Assembly (NCBI RefSeq): GCF_963678635.1
Contig: NC_087067.1
Span: 16,505,018 to 16,569,017, forward strand
DNA length: 64,000 bases
Origin: Symsagittifera roscoffensis
Taxonomy: Eukaryota; Xenacoelomorpha; Acoela; Convolutidae
Direction of reading: 5' to 3'
Shown here: positions 24,209 through 36,110 of the stretch, in pieces
How the letters are laid out: every line of letters begins with the position of its first letter
Position numbering within the stretch: the first letter of the stretch is position 1
Notes under the pieces: generated by a model
The model's input: only the letters and a program-made list of their open reading frames with translations
Told to the model about the DNA's origin: nothing
Databases searched by the model: none
Translations under genes and position numbers: made by a program

Positions 24209-25637
24209 TTATGTTCCAACTTCTCTGAAGTTTATATGTTTAGTGCTCATTGCATGTTTTTGAGCATCCGATTGTCCTTTCAGGAGCTCGTTGCAAATCA
24301 TGCATCGCAGACTGAAACTGGCCAGATTAGTGAACTTGTTCAACTTCTTCAAACCTTCAGCGAATTTAATGCACGCCTGTTCCACTTGTTGGTCCGATAC
24401 ACAGAAGACAGATTTGTGAGGAGCTTGAAATAGAGCGTCGTAGTGTATTCCGTCGTAAAGGAGGTAAACACATTGCAAAAAATTTTCGGAGCAGCCGAAT
24501 TTGTCAACTCTGTTTGTCTGAACATCAACTAAAAAAAACCTGAATGATTGAGAAGAGCAGACAAATTAATACTTAATTTCAAAAATGTTTGAATAATTTT
24601 GATCAATTCTCATTCTCGACTTTTTTCCATATTACGAAAATAATGCGAAAACTTTCATCTTGCATTTTCAGAGAAGCGTGCAAGAAAGGTTGGTATCATC
24701 AACTATTTCTGGCAATAGAAAGCAATTTTTTGACACCTATCATAACTTACCGATTCTAACTTCCATTTCGAAGTGGTCTGCAAGAATAGCTGCTTCTATC
24801 GCCCCTCCCCAGCTCTGTGGGTTGCGAATGAACTTCTGATACTCCGTAACATCACTTCCCAGCACCTCAGGGGGATACTTGGATCTCTTTGCGGCTACTG
24901 TCGAAGCTATGAGATCTCTTAGCTGCTGATGAGTGAACAGATTTTCTCCTGTGTGTGAATAGGCGAAGCAGAAACTGTTGAAAAGACACGAGTTGTCAGC
25001 TGGGATCACTTTGCGTGATATTGAAACTGCATTTGAATTAGCACCTGGACACCGAAAACGTTTGAAATGTTTAATTAAGATTTGTTTGCAAGCCATATGG
25101 TTTTCCGGATAACCATCGCTTCTTTGGGAAACCACTTTGTTTTAAAAACAAACATGAACTATGCTCGAAAAAATCGTTTGTAGATGCTGTAAATTTCCAT
25201 GTCTAAAAAATCCCATGCTTGAGACAAAAAAAACAATAAGACAGGAACACAAATAGAGCAAAGAAAGCAAAAGAGGTCCAACAACCTTCGGCCTCTATTC
25301 AACAGGCTTTTAACTTTTACTCACCAATACTATTTGTAGAAGCACCATTTACTTCATCAATCTTTCTCTTCACCCCATTGGAGGCCACTGGTTCTTTTTT
25401 GCTGCTCTGCTCCACTATTAATGTATCGCCCGATTTCACATACACTCCAAGTTCAGAACCATTCTCGGTTTCAACAAGGACCTTGGGTGGGAATCCGCAT
25501 TTGATGACAAGACTCCCGGTGTCAACTGATAGTTTCTGAGACAGAAGTTTTCTCAGGTCCAAAATCGAATCCGAAGGGCTCAGAACGTCCAGCGAGATTA
25601 ACCCCTCGCTAGTTTTGGCACGCAATCGTAACGTCAT
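24209..25637 (-). CDS. YOD1: YOD1/OTU1-type ubiquitin thioesterase (3 exons, 308 residues)
   Basis: Spliced minus-strand gene: exon 1 25325-25637, exon 2 24751-25044, exon 3 24209-24528. Introns have GTGAGT...CAG and GTAAGT...TAG boundaries and phases that join exactly. The predicted 308 residues match the family's usual 300-350. Residues 1-80 form the ubiquitin-like UBX-type domain (GFPPKVL, SGDTLIVEQ). The OTU cysteine protease domain has PADNSC (Asp121, Cys124) and YDGIHYD (His231), the catalytic residues. A C-terminal C2H2 finger uses Cys278, Cys281, His294 and His300. YOD1/OTU1 proteins cut ubiquitin chains and work with the p97/VCP ATPase in ER-associated degradation. All catalytic and zinc residues are present, so the gene looks functional. 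The ATG at 25637 gives the expected N-terminus MTLRLRAKT. A conserved single-copy host gene, confidently identified. Confidence 0.93.
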
Positions 25638-27000
25638 TCAGACAAGCACCAGATAAAATTTGTAAAAAAATAACTGAATGAACGGCGTACAAAAATAATC
25701 TAAAACACAGCAAAAAATAAACTTCACGAAAATTCGAATTTGCAAATACAAGCTCAATAAGATCAACTTCAACCATCTAACTAAAGAAAAACTTCAACAT
25801 ACGAAAAAAAAACATAGCAAACAGAGTTGGAACAGAGTCAATGAACGCAAACAAAAAAACTACCAACTTATTTTTTGAAATCTCAATTTCAGATTTCGAA
25901 GAAAAAAATAGATGACCTCAAATCTCGTTGAATTTATAGATATACGAAAATTAAATTCCATTTTAAAAACTAGAAGTCGAAAAGTTTTTGTGACCTTTAC
26001 ACTTTTGCTGTTCGATAGTGGAGTTTGCATTCCTTTTAAAAAAGGAAATGAAGTGAACTTTCAAAAAAAATTCAAAAGTTAAACCGCATAATAATATTTT
26101 TGAGCCTGAACAAATTTTTAAAATTTTCATGAAAAGAAGGGAAAAAATCATCGCGACTTATAAAAGAGTCTGAAATACGTTCAGAGACTCTTAAAAATTC
26201 AACCGACATTCTTATGAAAACAAAAATTCAACTGATATGTTTATAGTCAAATAAATAATGCATCCATAATACCGAATAGCTTGCTTCAATTGAACCGGAT
26301 TAATTGGCTTCTTGCGCTACGCATTAATTCAAAACTGAGAAATATGAGTATTAATTAGGTCGAACTGGCTATTTATAAAACCACAGAACTTTGAGAAAAC
26401 TGATCAAAGAAAAATATATTTCTAATACAGAGCTCGTGAGCTCAAAATTGAGTATTCACAAGGGGGCGAAGCAAAATGTTGTTTAGAATGATGATCGAAA
26501 AAAAAATGTTGTATAGAATGATGTTCTATTTGCCTAAAACATGCCTAGAAACACAATCGATGACGTTAACAATTCCAAAACAATTATCTAGCAGCAAACC
26601 GACAAAACTTGGCTAAATTCCCATAGAACCGAAAAGAAATTGTTGCCATGAAGAACTTTAACTATAAATTCTATTCTAAGCTTTTTTTTAGCATTTTGTT
26701 CGAACCGTGAAGAAGCACAAAAACTATGATTCCCTTGAAACAACACAAAATTAGGTCAATTAACCGAGAAAACAAGATGAAATCACTTAGGCCAAAAAAG
26801 AAAATATACCAATTAAGATTAAAAGTATTTTAAATTGCAGGAGTAAATCATAAAAGTATTTAAAATTGCAGGAGTAAATCAAAAAATCTAAGATGTGGCA
26901 ACTGAGCCTACAAAACATAAACAGACAAATAATAGGCCAACAATTTTTTTGAAACAAACTTTTTGCCATTTGAAAAAAAAAGGTCCTGGTCAGATTATAA
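25638..27000. other. Intergenic sequence with dispersed repeats
   Basis: Region upstream of YOD1. Holds the second copy of the 21.94-22.3 kb repeat (25810-26100) and a short direct repeat AAAAGTATTTAAAATTGCAGGAGTAAATCA-like at about 26824 and 26850. I see no gene. Confidence 0.5.
25810..26100 (+). repeat. Dispersed repeat copy 2 (matches 21940-22310)
   Basis: Direct-orientation copy of the 21.94-22.31 kb repeat, with the same order of blocks: GAGTTGGAACAGAGTCAATG, AAAAAATAGATG, and CACTTTTGCTGTTCGATAG followed by TGGAGTTTGC. It is moderately diverged from copy 1. It lies 5' of YOD1. Confidence 0.7.
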
Positions 27001-27012
27001 CCCAGGACCTTT

Positions 27013-27227
27013 TTTTTTTTTTTTTTTTTTGCCCCCGGCCTGCTCAGTGCAGGACCAACCTTGGGGGAGGGGGAGATGTCATCCATTTTGCCGCAGCCGG
27101 TCCCACCTTGAGGAGGCGGATGACACTGGGACCCCTCCAGCCGTGACCGAAGCGGGATTCGAACGCACGACCCTCGTGTTAAGAGAGATGTGCCTAACCC
27201 ACTTGACCACGACTGCTCTTGACCACG
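27013..27227 (-). repeat. tRNA-derived SINE with 13-bp target-site duplication
   Basis: On the minus strand the element starts near 27227. It has a pol III A box (GTGGTCAAGTGGGTTAGGC, 27192-27210) and B box (CGTTCGAATCCCG, 27153-27165). The body continues through a GC-rich segment and ends in an 18-base A tail (T-run 27013-27030 on +). Both sides carry ACCCAGGACCTTT (27000-27012 and 27228-27240), a perfect 13-bp duplication. Head, tail and duplication together are diagnostic of a LINE-mobilised SINE, and the perfect duplication makes it a fairly recent insertion. Confidence 0.92.
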
Positions 27228-27489
27228 ACCCAGGACCTTTGCCTTCCCAGGCGTATTCGTTAACTCCAGACTAAAGGTGCTGGTTTGTTTGAAAAAAAAT
27301 TATCATCTCATAACATAGCCAAGAGATAATTGGAAAAGTGTCAAAAAACTCCAGTAAAAACAAAAAAATACATATCATTCAACTATCGGAGAAAAAAATA
27401 TGACAGTAAAGCTCATTGATTTTCAATATTTTTATACGACTGTTTAACACAGAGATGAAGCTACGCTTTGCAAACAATAGCGAGATATT

Positions 27490-27567
27490 CGGCTACGCCT
27501 CGGATTCGATCTGCGACCTAGATATTATGAGTCTCATGCATTAACCACTCAGCCGCGGACGCATAAT
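27490..27567 (-). repeat. tRNA-like SINE head (tRNA-Met-like)
   Basis: The minus strand reads GGCTGAGTGGTTAATGC (A box, 27538-27554), then an ACTCATAAT loop with a CAU anticodon, and then GATCGAATCCGAG (B box, about 27499-27514). The acceptor ends do not pair convincingly, so a working tRNA is unlikely. The sequence downstream of it (AGATGAAGCTACGCTTTGC) recurs in diverged form at about 30478, as expected of a repeat family. Confidence 0.5.
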
Positions 27568-28249
27568 AAATCACAAAAACTAGCCACAAGTGAAGCAGAG
27601 AACCTATGTTAAGAAATTTCCAATGCTACAGATCGTGATTATAGCAAATAAGTTAACACTTCTAGCAAACCCAATTAGAGAAAAAAAGAAACATGTTATC
27701 TCTTATCATGCTGGAAAAAAGTCCAGTTTTAACCATGCATTTTTTTGCACCATTCCCACTTTCTTTTTTGATCATTGCAATTTATTCTCCTTTTCAGCAA
27801 ATGAACTTGAATTGACCTTAAACCGAAATAAAAAGTCAGGCCACGAAAATTCACCAGTCCGACAATATTTAGGTAGACACCAGTTGAGCCCAAAAAAAAC
27901 AATGTCACGGAAAATTTTGCGAACCATTTTTGAAGCACACATAAGAATAGCAATCCATCAAACAATCTATTATTGTATTTTAAACGACGCTCATTCAATT
28001 AAATAGTCGATATAGATAAATTATACCCATTTAAGCAAAAACCAAAAAATGAAAGATAATTATACAAAATCAGATTTGGTTAAGTTAAAAACTACAGAAC
28101 GACTTTCAATTATCGTTACAAATACTTGAATAATAAAACTACTGATGCTTTTTTAAAAAAATCTATGCTTTGGACAGTAAGCCGACAAAGAATAATTAGA
28201 CAAATGATAATAGGCTAATTCAAATTTTCCCAAAAAAGCTTCCAGGCAT

Positions 28250-28345
28250 CGAAAAAAACAAGGTCTGGCCGGAAATAGAAACCCCAAAATTTATATTCAG
28301 AAGGCGCATGCTTTACCTCCAGATCAAGTGAGAGGGGCCTGAATG
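28250..28345 (-). repeat. SINE-like repeat, family shared with 31575-31670
   Basis: The minus strand contains GATCTGGAGGTAAAGCATGCG, closely matching GGCCTGGAGGTAAAGCGGTCGC at 31630-31650, an A-box-like segment. Each copy has a TCTAGGGTTGAGTCC or equivalent B-box-like segment downstream. Two copies of one tRNA-derived family, both decayed. Confidence 0.5.
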
Positions 28346-28479
28346 TTGCGATTCCACAAATGTGAAGGGGCTTGAAATTTGTCAAACGTGTTGCATTTTC
28401 TTCAATAATACAAAATATATCTGGGGGAAAGCATTACTTTAACTTTTGACACTAATGGAAAGTAGAAACCGACGTGAGT

Positions 28480-28830
28480 TCATGTCCGGGGTGGCTTTCT
28501 CATAAAGTAATTTCGGATAAGGTACACCGTCTATTCGTCATCTTAGTTTCGTCCGGATAGATTCTGTCTAATACCGATCCTAATCTTTATCTTATATCTC
28601 CTAGTCTCAATAGATCTAGTGTATACTGGTCCTGCGAGGTTAGGGGAGAGAAATAGCAACTGCTTTTTAAGTTAAATTTCTTCTTCTCTAAATAGTTTAG
28701 TCTTAAAAATTATTGTAAGTTTTAGTCATGGATCATGATTGGTTAGTCCTAAGTATTTAACAGTTATAGTTATCAAGAATATAATTATATATTTAATACT
28801 TGTTTTCAACTGGTTCTAAAAGATTCATTA
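28480..28830 (-). repeat. Solo LTR-like repeat (inverted copy of 18300-18730)
   Basis: Its reverse complement follows 18300-18730 block by block (TATACACTAGATCTATTGAG, AGGATCGGTATTAGAC, GACGGTGTACC-TTATCCGAAATTACT). No retroelement coding sequence flanks it, so it looks like a solo LTR left after recombination, or a truncated insertion. Confidence 0.55.
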
Positions 28831-29359
28831 TTCCCACAAATTCACGAAGTAAAAGAGCTATGGCGTAGCGTGAGTTTTTTCTTCCTGATTGTGACTAACT
28901 CGAGAGAATCTCGGAGAATTCCAAATTACATTTAAGCTCTTCAAGCCGTGATTTGAATTCGACACAAATTGTCTGTGTCGAGAAAAACGGGTCTGATTTT
29001 TTCCGAGTTTCAGATCAAATGCACGAGATTTCGTGTCGCTGAAAACTCCATTATGATTAAATTCAATTGGCGTCTACTACGTTATTTCAGCTAAAATTAT
29101 CTTATTTAACATAATTTGCTCGCCTTGACTCAAAAAATGTTCCCCTATTTTTGAATTTTTTATTCAAATCATTGCGGTCGGAACATTCTGCGCTAGTTGC
29201 ACAGCAACCACCTATCCTTGCTTTAGCTTAGGAACCAACAACCAGCCGTTCAAAACTTACTTTAGGAAACTGAAGTTTCGAATAATTTATGGTTAGATAC
29301 ATCTAACAGATCTAAATATAAGATGAAGTTGAATTGACATTCAGTACACTATCTCAAGT

Positions 29360-32300
29360 TCAATCTTGGTTATTGGACTGTAGCTTCAACATCTGTCTGT
29401 AGATCCCTTTAGGATTTGTTTTCTCATCCATCAACTGGGAGTGAGATCCTGCCTCTTGGATTTTACCACCCGGACCCAGTACGATAATCTTGTCTGCATT
29501 TTTTATTGTGCTCAATCTGTGTGCGATGACCAAAACTGTGAGACCATTTGATACCTGAAGAAGATTTTCAAAAATAAAGTAAAAAATAACGACAAAAACG
29601 CAAGTAATTGACAACCTTGTAGATAAATGGTTTAAATAAACTCAAAACACTCAAACTTGCCGGCAAGTTTCCTCATGATTAGACTGTAAATTTTGCTCAA
29701 GATTTCTAACGATTGATGAGTGTAAACTAGATAATGAAGAAAAACACGACTTTACTGATATTGTAGTTCAGCACCATTATAACACCGAGACTATGTTTCT
29801 AAGCTGACCTCTATCATTAAATAGTTTTACAAATTCTTTCAAAACTCTCGGAAGCCAACAAAAAATTCCAAGTGATGTCTTCAATTTATTCTTTTAAACT
29901 GTGCCTTTATTAAAAATAATGTCTTTTTATGTCGTGATGTCCAAAATTCCAAGTGATGTCTTCAATTTATTCTTTTAAACTGTGCCTTTATTAAAAATAA
30001 TGTCGTTTCTTTAAATTAATTCATGTCTTCAAAACATTCGCCCATATAACTGATCTTAAAAAAATCTTACGCTGTCCAGGGTTTTCTGCACCGTGGCTTC
30101 TGAGGCGGAGTCCAAAGCGGATGTGGCCTCGTCTAGAATGAGTATCTTTGGGTTCTTGATGAGTGCCCTGGCTATGGCTATCCTCTGCTTCTGACCTCCG
30201 CTAACTGTCACTCCACGTTCTCCTGAAACAACACTATACATCATTTGGTTATTGTTCCGACCAGTCTCCACACAGCGGGAAGGAACTATGGCTTAGTGTA
30301 AGTTTTTCAGATAAATCAGAAACGACAAAAGCATACACTGTATCATGTTCAGGGTTGCAACACGACAAAAGCAGCTCTATCAAGTGAAATAAGAAAAAGT
30401 AAAAATTATGCAAATAAAAAAAATCATATCAAGAGATATATTAAGTCAGAAAAATTATGAATTCGAGTTTTTACACAGAGGCGAAGTTGCACTTCGCATA
30501 AACAAGCAATAAAAGGTCAATAACGCTACTGGGAAAAACTGAATCAGTAAAACTTTGAGTCTACAAAATTTCTTAAGTGACACACGCCAATTATGAGTCT
30601 ACATAATTGCTAACTTACGCAAGCCAATTATGACGCATTAGCAGTACCAGAAAATTTGAAAAAAAAAGAAATTTACCAACTAAGTGCCTGAATTTATAGA
30701 GCGGACGCATTTTAACTAATATACAAAAAAGTTCAATTAATACATATCAGGTTCCAACCCTCTTATTTTGTTGCTGGCCTCATTCCCTACCTCTATGGCA
30801 CAGATCCATGATACCTTGAAGTGCTATTTGTAATATACTACCCTGTGTTAATATCGTCAGCATTGGCTGTACTTAATAGCTGGTTATTGATCAAAATGAA
30901 CACTTTCAAAATGAACACATTGTGTCGCAACAACATTTGCGATTTGGTTGATTTTTTTCGGTTCATTTGATGAATTAGAAATGCATCAACTGGATTAAAT
31001 TAATTTTATGCGAATGTCAAAGGACAAGCTATCAAAAAGCTGTAAAGGTGCCCCAAAAGTGGCACCAATATTTGCGAATTAGGTTGGAAAAAAAAAGAAA
31101 GTTCGTACTAGTACACTTTGCTTAGCAAGTATAAACACGTTTAACACTGTGTTTAAAACACTGAATAATTTAATGTTTAAAACAACTTCCCTTGATTGGC
31201 AATTCAAGACAAACATAAAAAGAATTGAAGTAGCAAAAATGAAAAATGTTGAAAAAAAAACTAGGCCTACCAAAAGTTCCATATGGCTCAATGAAAGATC
31301 ATTCGAAGCGAAAATGCCGAGCAAAACTTTTGAATATTAAATTAGCAACGGAGCAAAACTTACAAAGCAGAAACGAAGAGGACAATCTTTGACCACACGC
31401 CATGTGAGCCAAAAAAATAGATTTAACAAAACAAAAATTTAAAAGTGTGAAGCCCCCTTGAAACTACAATGCACAACACTTGCAACTACAATGAAACTTG
31501 CTTACAGTGCAAGAAAAATCAGTGATGTTTCACCTAAGCAGACAAAAACTAAGCAAACAAACGAAAGACCGACAATTCAATTCTCTCGGAAAAAAATTAC
31601 CGGACTCAACCCTAGACCTTACGGTGCAAATGCGACCGCTTTACCTCCAGGCCAAGAGGGAAGGAACCAATAAATTTGGTTCAATAAATAAGCAACTTCA
31701 ATTTCTTACAGATTTTAAGAAAAGTTGATGAAGGAAAAAATTTTGGTTTACGATTACAAGACACTTGCTCTCGCAAGTTTCATAACTTCGATATATTGAT
31801 CCTGTTTAATTAACGTACAAAAAACTATTCTTAAAAAGCTTACTTGGTGTCCAAATTTTGACTTTTTATAAGCTAAACAACATAATCGCACAACCTAGAA
31901 CAGTGTCGAATCCCTGGGGGAAATTCTGCACGAAATCGTATGCATTGGCCTTCTTCGCAGCAGCAATCACTTCCTCGTACGAGGCGTCTGGTTTCCCAAA
32001 GCGGATGTTGTCTGCTATGGAAGCCGCAAACAACACTGGCTCCTGACTTATGTAGCCAATCAGACGTCCACGCAGCCACTTGGCAGGGATTTCCCTAAAG
32101 AAACGAACTAAGATGTAAAATTCTGTTTTCTTTGCTGGTCATTTTCATTCATCTTTTTGAAAAACTGACAGCAGAAGACCGATAGGAATAATAAATTGAG
32201 CTCAATTTTACCAATGATGATTAAAATTAGGCGGATAAAGTTACTGAAACTTAGATGAGTGTTTTCGAATACATTTTAAATAAACATGAATTTATGCGAG

Positions 32301-34470
32301 CAATTGGCCGTCCCCTACTTTTGTAAGCCTCATAACACCACAAATAGCTATCTTTCTAGATAAGAACGCAATAAATTTGCCAGTTTGTTGGCTGATAAAG
32401 TCTATTAGGCTAAATTTTCAGATAAATCTAATTTGATTAAGAAATGGCACCTGATATTGATGTCGTTGATAGCTACCTCTCCTTCTACTGGGTCGTAAAA
32501 TCTTTCAGCCAGAGCTGCAATTGTAGATTTTCCATGTCCCGAGGATCCAACCAGCGCTACTGTGGTACCTGGATTGACTCGGAAAGATAGATCCGATATC
32601 ACGGTCTGGTTCTTTCTCGTCGGGTACTCGAAAGTCACTCGTTCAAACTGGAGCGACGGAGGGGCTTCGACGTCCATGATAAAATTCGGATCTTCTTTGT
32701 AAATCAAATTCGGCTGCTCGTTTATAAATTCAAATACACGACTGCCTGACGTGAGTCCTCGGACTACTTGACCAAAGAGAAGAGAGATCTGAGCCATTGA
32801 TCTCTGAATCATCTGAGTCGAAGTTAGGAAAGCTATGAGGTCTCCGTGAGTTACACTATCACTCATCAGAAGTTTTCCTCCACCGTACATCACAGTTAGC
32901 ACCAGTGAGTTGAGAACGAAGTTTGAAGCTCCTTGGAAGAGGGAGATACCTGCGCCCAATTTCCATAAAGCATACTCCGACTTGTTAGCTTCTGCTTCAA
33001 AAAGAGCAGTTTGTTGATCCTCCATGGCAAATGCACGGACTGTTCGGACGTTACCAAGTGACTCGTCTGCCATGGAAACTGCCCTAGATGTAACAGTTAA
33101 GATTGCCCTTGGTTCAAAAATTTTAGACTGCATTTTGACAACGAACGATCCACCTTACTTCCTCAAGGATAATGAGCTACCTTGATAGTAGCAGAAAACT
33201 TTCAAATAATTTTTGCTACATCAAGTTCTATTGATGTTATGGGTAAAATATTGATGTTTCAGTCCGACAAACTAAGAAGGGAAAAGCAATACAAAGGTGG
33301 CATACTTCTCTAGTTGATATTCGGCCTGTCTGGACAGAATCCGGAGTAAGTGTCCAAAAATTGTGCCACTGATGACCAAAACTGGCAGCACAACCGTCAT
33401 CAGCGCCGTCAGATATGGTGAAATTTTAAACATTGAGATCACACAGCCTCCTATTTGTGTAACTCCTCTGAGACCCTAAAATTTGTTTGAAAATATGAGA
33501 AGTATTTTTTTTAAAACTATGTTTCGTTTTCAGCAATCAACCCGAAGACATCGCTGCTTCAGATTTAAGAATTGCTTACATGCGATATGCACTGCTTGAA
33601 GCTACTTTTGAACGACTGCACGTCATTTGAAAGCCTGCTGATAAGCTCTCCCGTTTTGTGCCTGTCGAAGAATTCGATATCTTGGTTTACTAATGAGCGA
33701 AACATCATGACTCGCAACTTTGCCGCAATTCTCTCGCCCGCAACTGATAGCCAGTTGATATACAGACAAGTACAGAGAGCTTGGGCAGCGTAGATGCCTA
33801 GTAGTCGCGCAGACGGAGCAAGGAGACTCTCAACTGTCTGTCCAGAGGAGGAACTCAGCGATACCAGTTGATTACTCAGCTGACCTAGCTGGATTGGGAT
33901 AAGTATGTTGAGAGTCGCGGCACAAACTGCAGCAACAATTGCCAATATTAATCGTAGGGCCTCCCCTTTCAGGAGGCTGAGGAGCAATCTTTACTAAAAA
34001 AGCGGTTGAGCAATTGATTTAGACAATGTAATTGAGCAAAATTGCAACTAAATACAGATAAATAACACTTTATTCAGTGCAGTTCAGAACCAACTTTGAG
34101 AAGCTTACTTATAGAGTTTTTCATAGAGAACATAACTGTTTTCTTACTTCCAATCAAACTCGGGTTTTCCATATTCGACTAGCTTAGCGTTGTCACAAGA
34201 TGGAGAAGAAACCGTCTCGACCCTCGAGCGAAGACACACAGCTGATTTCGTCAAGAGAAGATACCCAGATGCGCCTGCCGATACAATTAGAAGAGCGCTC
34301 CCAATGTCATTACAAACCTTTCGCATGGTTCTGATAGTCGGCTTCATTTGAGTGAAACAGTTAAAACACTTTGGTAAATACAATTTGCCAATTTCTGGAG
34401 TTGTAATGTGTCCACGAAACAATTTCGATTTCCAGATGGGTCTGACAACATTTGGGAATCTGCAAATCAT
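29360..34470 (-). CDS. ABCB8: ABCB8-type mitochondrial ABC half-transporter (7 exons, 693 residues)
   Basis: Minus-strand exons: 34148-34470, 33580-33988, 33306-33475, 32451-33083, 31895-32094, 30071-30222, 29360-29554. All splice junctions except a weak GTTGTG donor after exon 5 are good GT-AG sites, and the phases join to a 693-residue protein, close to the family's ~700-735. An Arg/Lys-rich N-terminus fits a mitochondrial presequence. The EFDW motif precedes the transmembrane domain (about 110-400; [12 protein letters not shown] and [18 protein letters not shown] are family landmarks). The ATPase domain has Walker [10 protein letters not shown] (480-488), Q-loop Gln529, signature VSGGQ (585-589), Walker B ILILDE (605-610) and H-loop His641. 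ABCB8 proteins sit in the inner mitochondrial membrane and are tied to iron export/Fe-S maturation and potassium-channel function. A CAG|AAAGCTATG acceptor-like sequence just before the ATG hints at an upstream 5' UTR exon. It appears intact. Confidence 0.93.
29862..30003 (+). repeat. Tandem duplication in ABCB8 intron 6 (81-bp period)
   Basis: The segment starting AAAATTCCAAGTGATGTCTT at 29862 recurs at 29943, identical for about 60 bases through AAAAATAATGTC. It lies wholly inside intron 6 and does not touch splice sites. Confidence 0.9.
31575..31670 (-). repeat. SINE-like repeat inside ABCB8 intron 5
   Basis: The minus strand carries TTGGCCTGGAGGTAAAGCGG (A-box-like) and GGTCTAGGGTTGAGTCCGG (B-box-like). 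It is related to 28250-28345. It sits within the 1.67-kb intron 5. Confidence 0.5.
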
Positions 34471-35389
34471 AGCTTTCTGAAATCAAAAACAGCTATTACA
34501 GGAATAGCAGAAAATTTTGTCATATTCGCGGTCAACTCTTCATATATTTATCAGTGGAATCCAATCTAACAACTTACTTTTCTAAAATTCATAAACTTGG
34601 TCTTGTCGATACTTACCAAATAATAATTTATTTTGCGGTAATCAACTAGGCGGTAGAAAACGAGCTGGCCACTGAAAGGTATCTGCCAACAACTTGCGAA
34701 ATAACACAAACATAGCATGCCAAACTAGCAGAAGTTGAGACGAAAGCCGAACAAAAATTAGAATAAGTTGCGAAAAGCTAGATCTGCAAAAATGTTCATA
34801 TCTTTGTCTAGAATAATGTTCATTTCAACAAAAAAGTAAGACAAATAAAAAATATGAAGTTATATTCGCATAGAAGCAAAGCTTTTCTATTAAAGCCGAC
34901 AACTTCTGGGCAGACACCCGTTGAGCCAAAAAAAATCAAGGTTTTCATTTAAAAAAATTAAAAACTTTCGAATTTTCGAAAATTAGTTCTCAAAATAGAG
35001 ACCCGCATAGGAAACTTGTTAGCTCATCCAGCGATGCAATATGATGCCACTAAGCTGATTATTATGATGCAAAAACTTCATTTGGTTTATTTCGGTTGCT
35101 TGATCCGACTCAATTCAGTGAAAAAAGCAAAGACTGACTCAATGATATTAAAGATTGAAAACGATATAAATAAAGAACGAACTACTGCCATTAAAAATAG
35201 AGTGCCATTCCGCCAGCTCGAAGGCACGTTTGAATCCCACGAGCAAACAGAGAGTTAGTTGCGTTAAGAACGAAGATAAGACGAAAGGAGGGTCAAAAGA
35301 TATTTGAAGAAAGTTTTTGAAAAATTCGATTTCAGACCCAAAATTGCTGGGAACTAACAAAATTGTAAAAGACGTTCACCCAGGCCACA
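34471..35389. other. Intergenic sequence upstream of ABCB8
   Basis: Probable 5' flanking region of ABCB8, with an acceptor-like TTTCAG directly upstream of the start codon. No other gene or repeat recognised. Confidence 0.4.
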
Positions 35390-35460
35390 TTTGAGGTTAA
35401 GAAAAATAGACCCTAAAACAATTGGCTCAAGGCCCTATAACCATTACACTATAAAGATAA
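35390..35460 (+). repeat. Short dispersed repeat (also near 61875-61930 and 62530-62600)
   Basis: TTTGAGGTTAAGAAAAATAG-ACCCTAAAACAATTGGCTC resembles 62537-62600 in the same orientation (ATATGAGGTTAAAGAAAAAT). It also resembles 61875-61930 in reverse (GAGCCAATGGTTATAGGGCC). Three diverged copies in the window. Confidence 0.6.
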
Positions 35461-35469
35461 TTTTGTTGG

Positions 35470-35900
35470 ACCTCTTTGGCCTTAAACTGGTCCAAACGGC
35501 CTTGCGCCGAAATCTTTTGGTTCACAAGGTCCAAAACCACAAACCAGAGTTTCCAGGTCCAACTCATTCATTCCACACTGTATGGACCAGGAATCATTTG
35601 GTCCACACGGTCCTATACCAGACTCCTTTGGTCCACGCGGTCTGAATCAGGATTCTGTCTGTCTAAATGGTCTTAAACCGGATTCACTCGGTCCACAGAG
35701 TCTGAAACCGGATTCATTCGGTCCACATAGTCTGAATCCGGAATTCTTTGGTCCACAAGGTCTGAAAACGGATTCACTCAGTCCACAACATAGTATTTTC
35801 TGGTCCACACGGTCTGAACATACCATATTCTGGTCCCAAAGGTATAAACATATTAAATTCTGGTCCACACGGTCTGAACATATAAGTCAACATATAACCA
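35470..35900 (+). repeat. Degenerate 30-bp minisatellite (potential decapeptide repeat)
   Basis: About 13 imperfect units of TTTGGTCCACACGGTCTGAA-type sequence, each about 30 bases. Because the unit is a multiple of three, the + frame 35582-35914 stays open and reads as a decapeptide repeat of the kind DSFGPHGLNP. Units vary by substitution. No flanking coding context supports a gene, so I treat it as a minisatellite. Confidence 0.8.
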
Positions 35901-35959
35901 CGACCTTGACCTGAGGAAAACCATTAGGTCGAACTAAAAAAAATTGAAACAACTGTCCC

Positions 35960-36110
35960 CCTAGAAAAAAGCTTGATCCGCCCCTTAAATAAATCATCAT
36001 TAACGAAATCTCAATTTAACAGGTCCCTTTGCCGCTTAAGGAAATGTGGCTAAAGGGGTTTCACAGAAAGTAAAATTGTGTGTTTACAAGTCAGCGGTTT
36101 TACCACTTAT
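35960..36110 (+). pseudogene. Left half of an interrupted non-LTR (LINE) reverse transcriptase
   Basis: Reads in one frame to RSLCRLRKCG and, after a frame change, KVKLCVYKSAVLPL up to the LTR boundary at 36110. This is the typical end-of-palm/thumb text of LINE RTs (…L.VYK..VLP). The frame continues across the giant element's insertion at 60678. The 5' part is missing or unrecognisable, so the LINE was already truncated. Confidence 0.6.

Noticed and set aside
27490-27567. Functional tRNA-Met gene
   Set aside because: A and B boxes and a CAU loop are present, but acceptor and T stems do not pair, so a SINE head or pseudogene is more likely.
27590-28006. 138-codon + strand ORF
   Set aside because: Non-coding composition, no homology or neighbours, lies in a repeat-rich interval and has an equally open shadow on the other strand.
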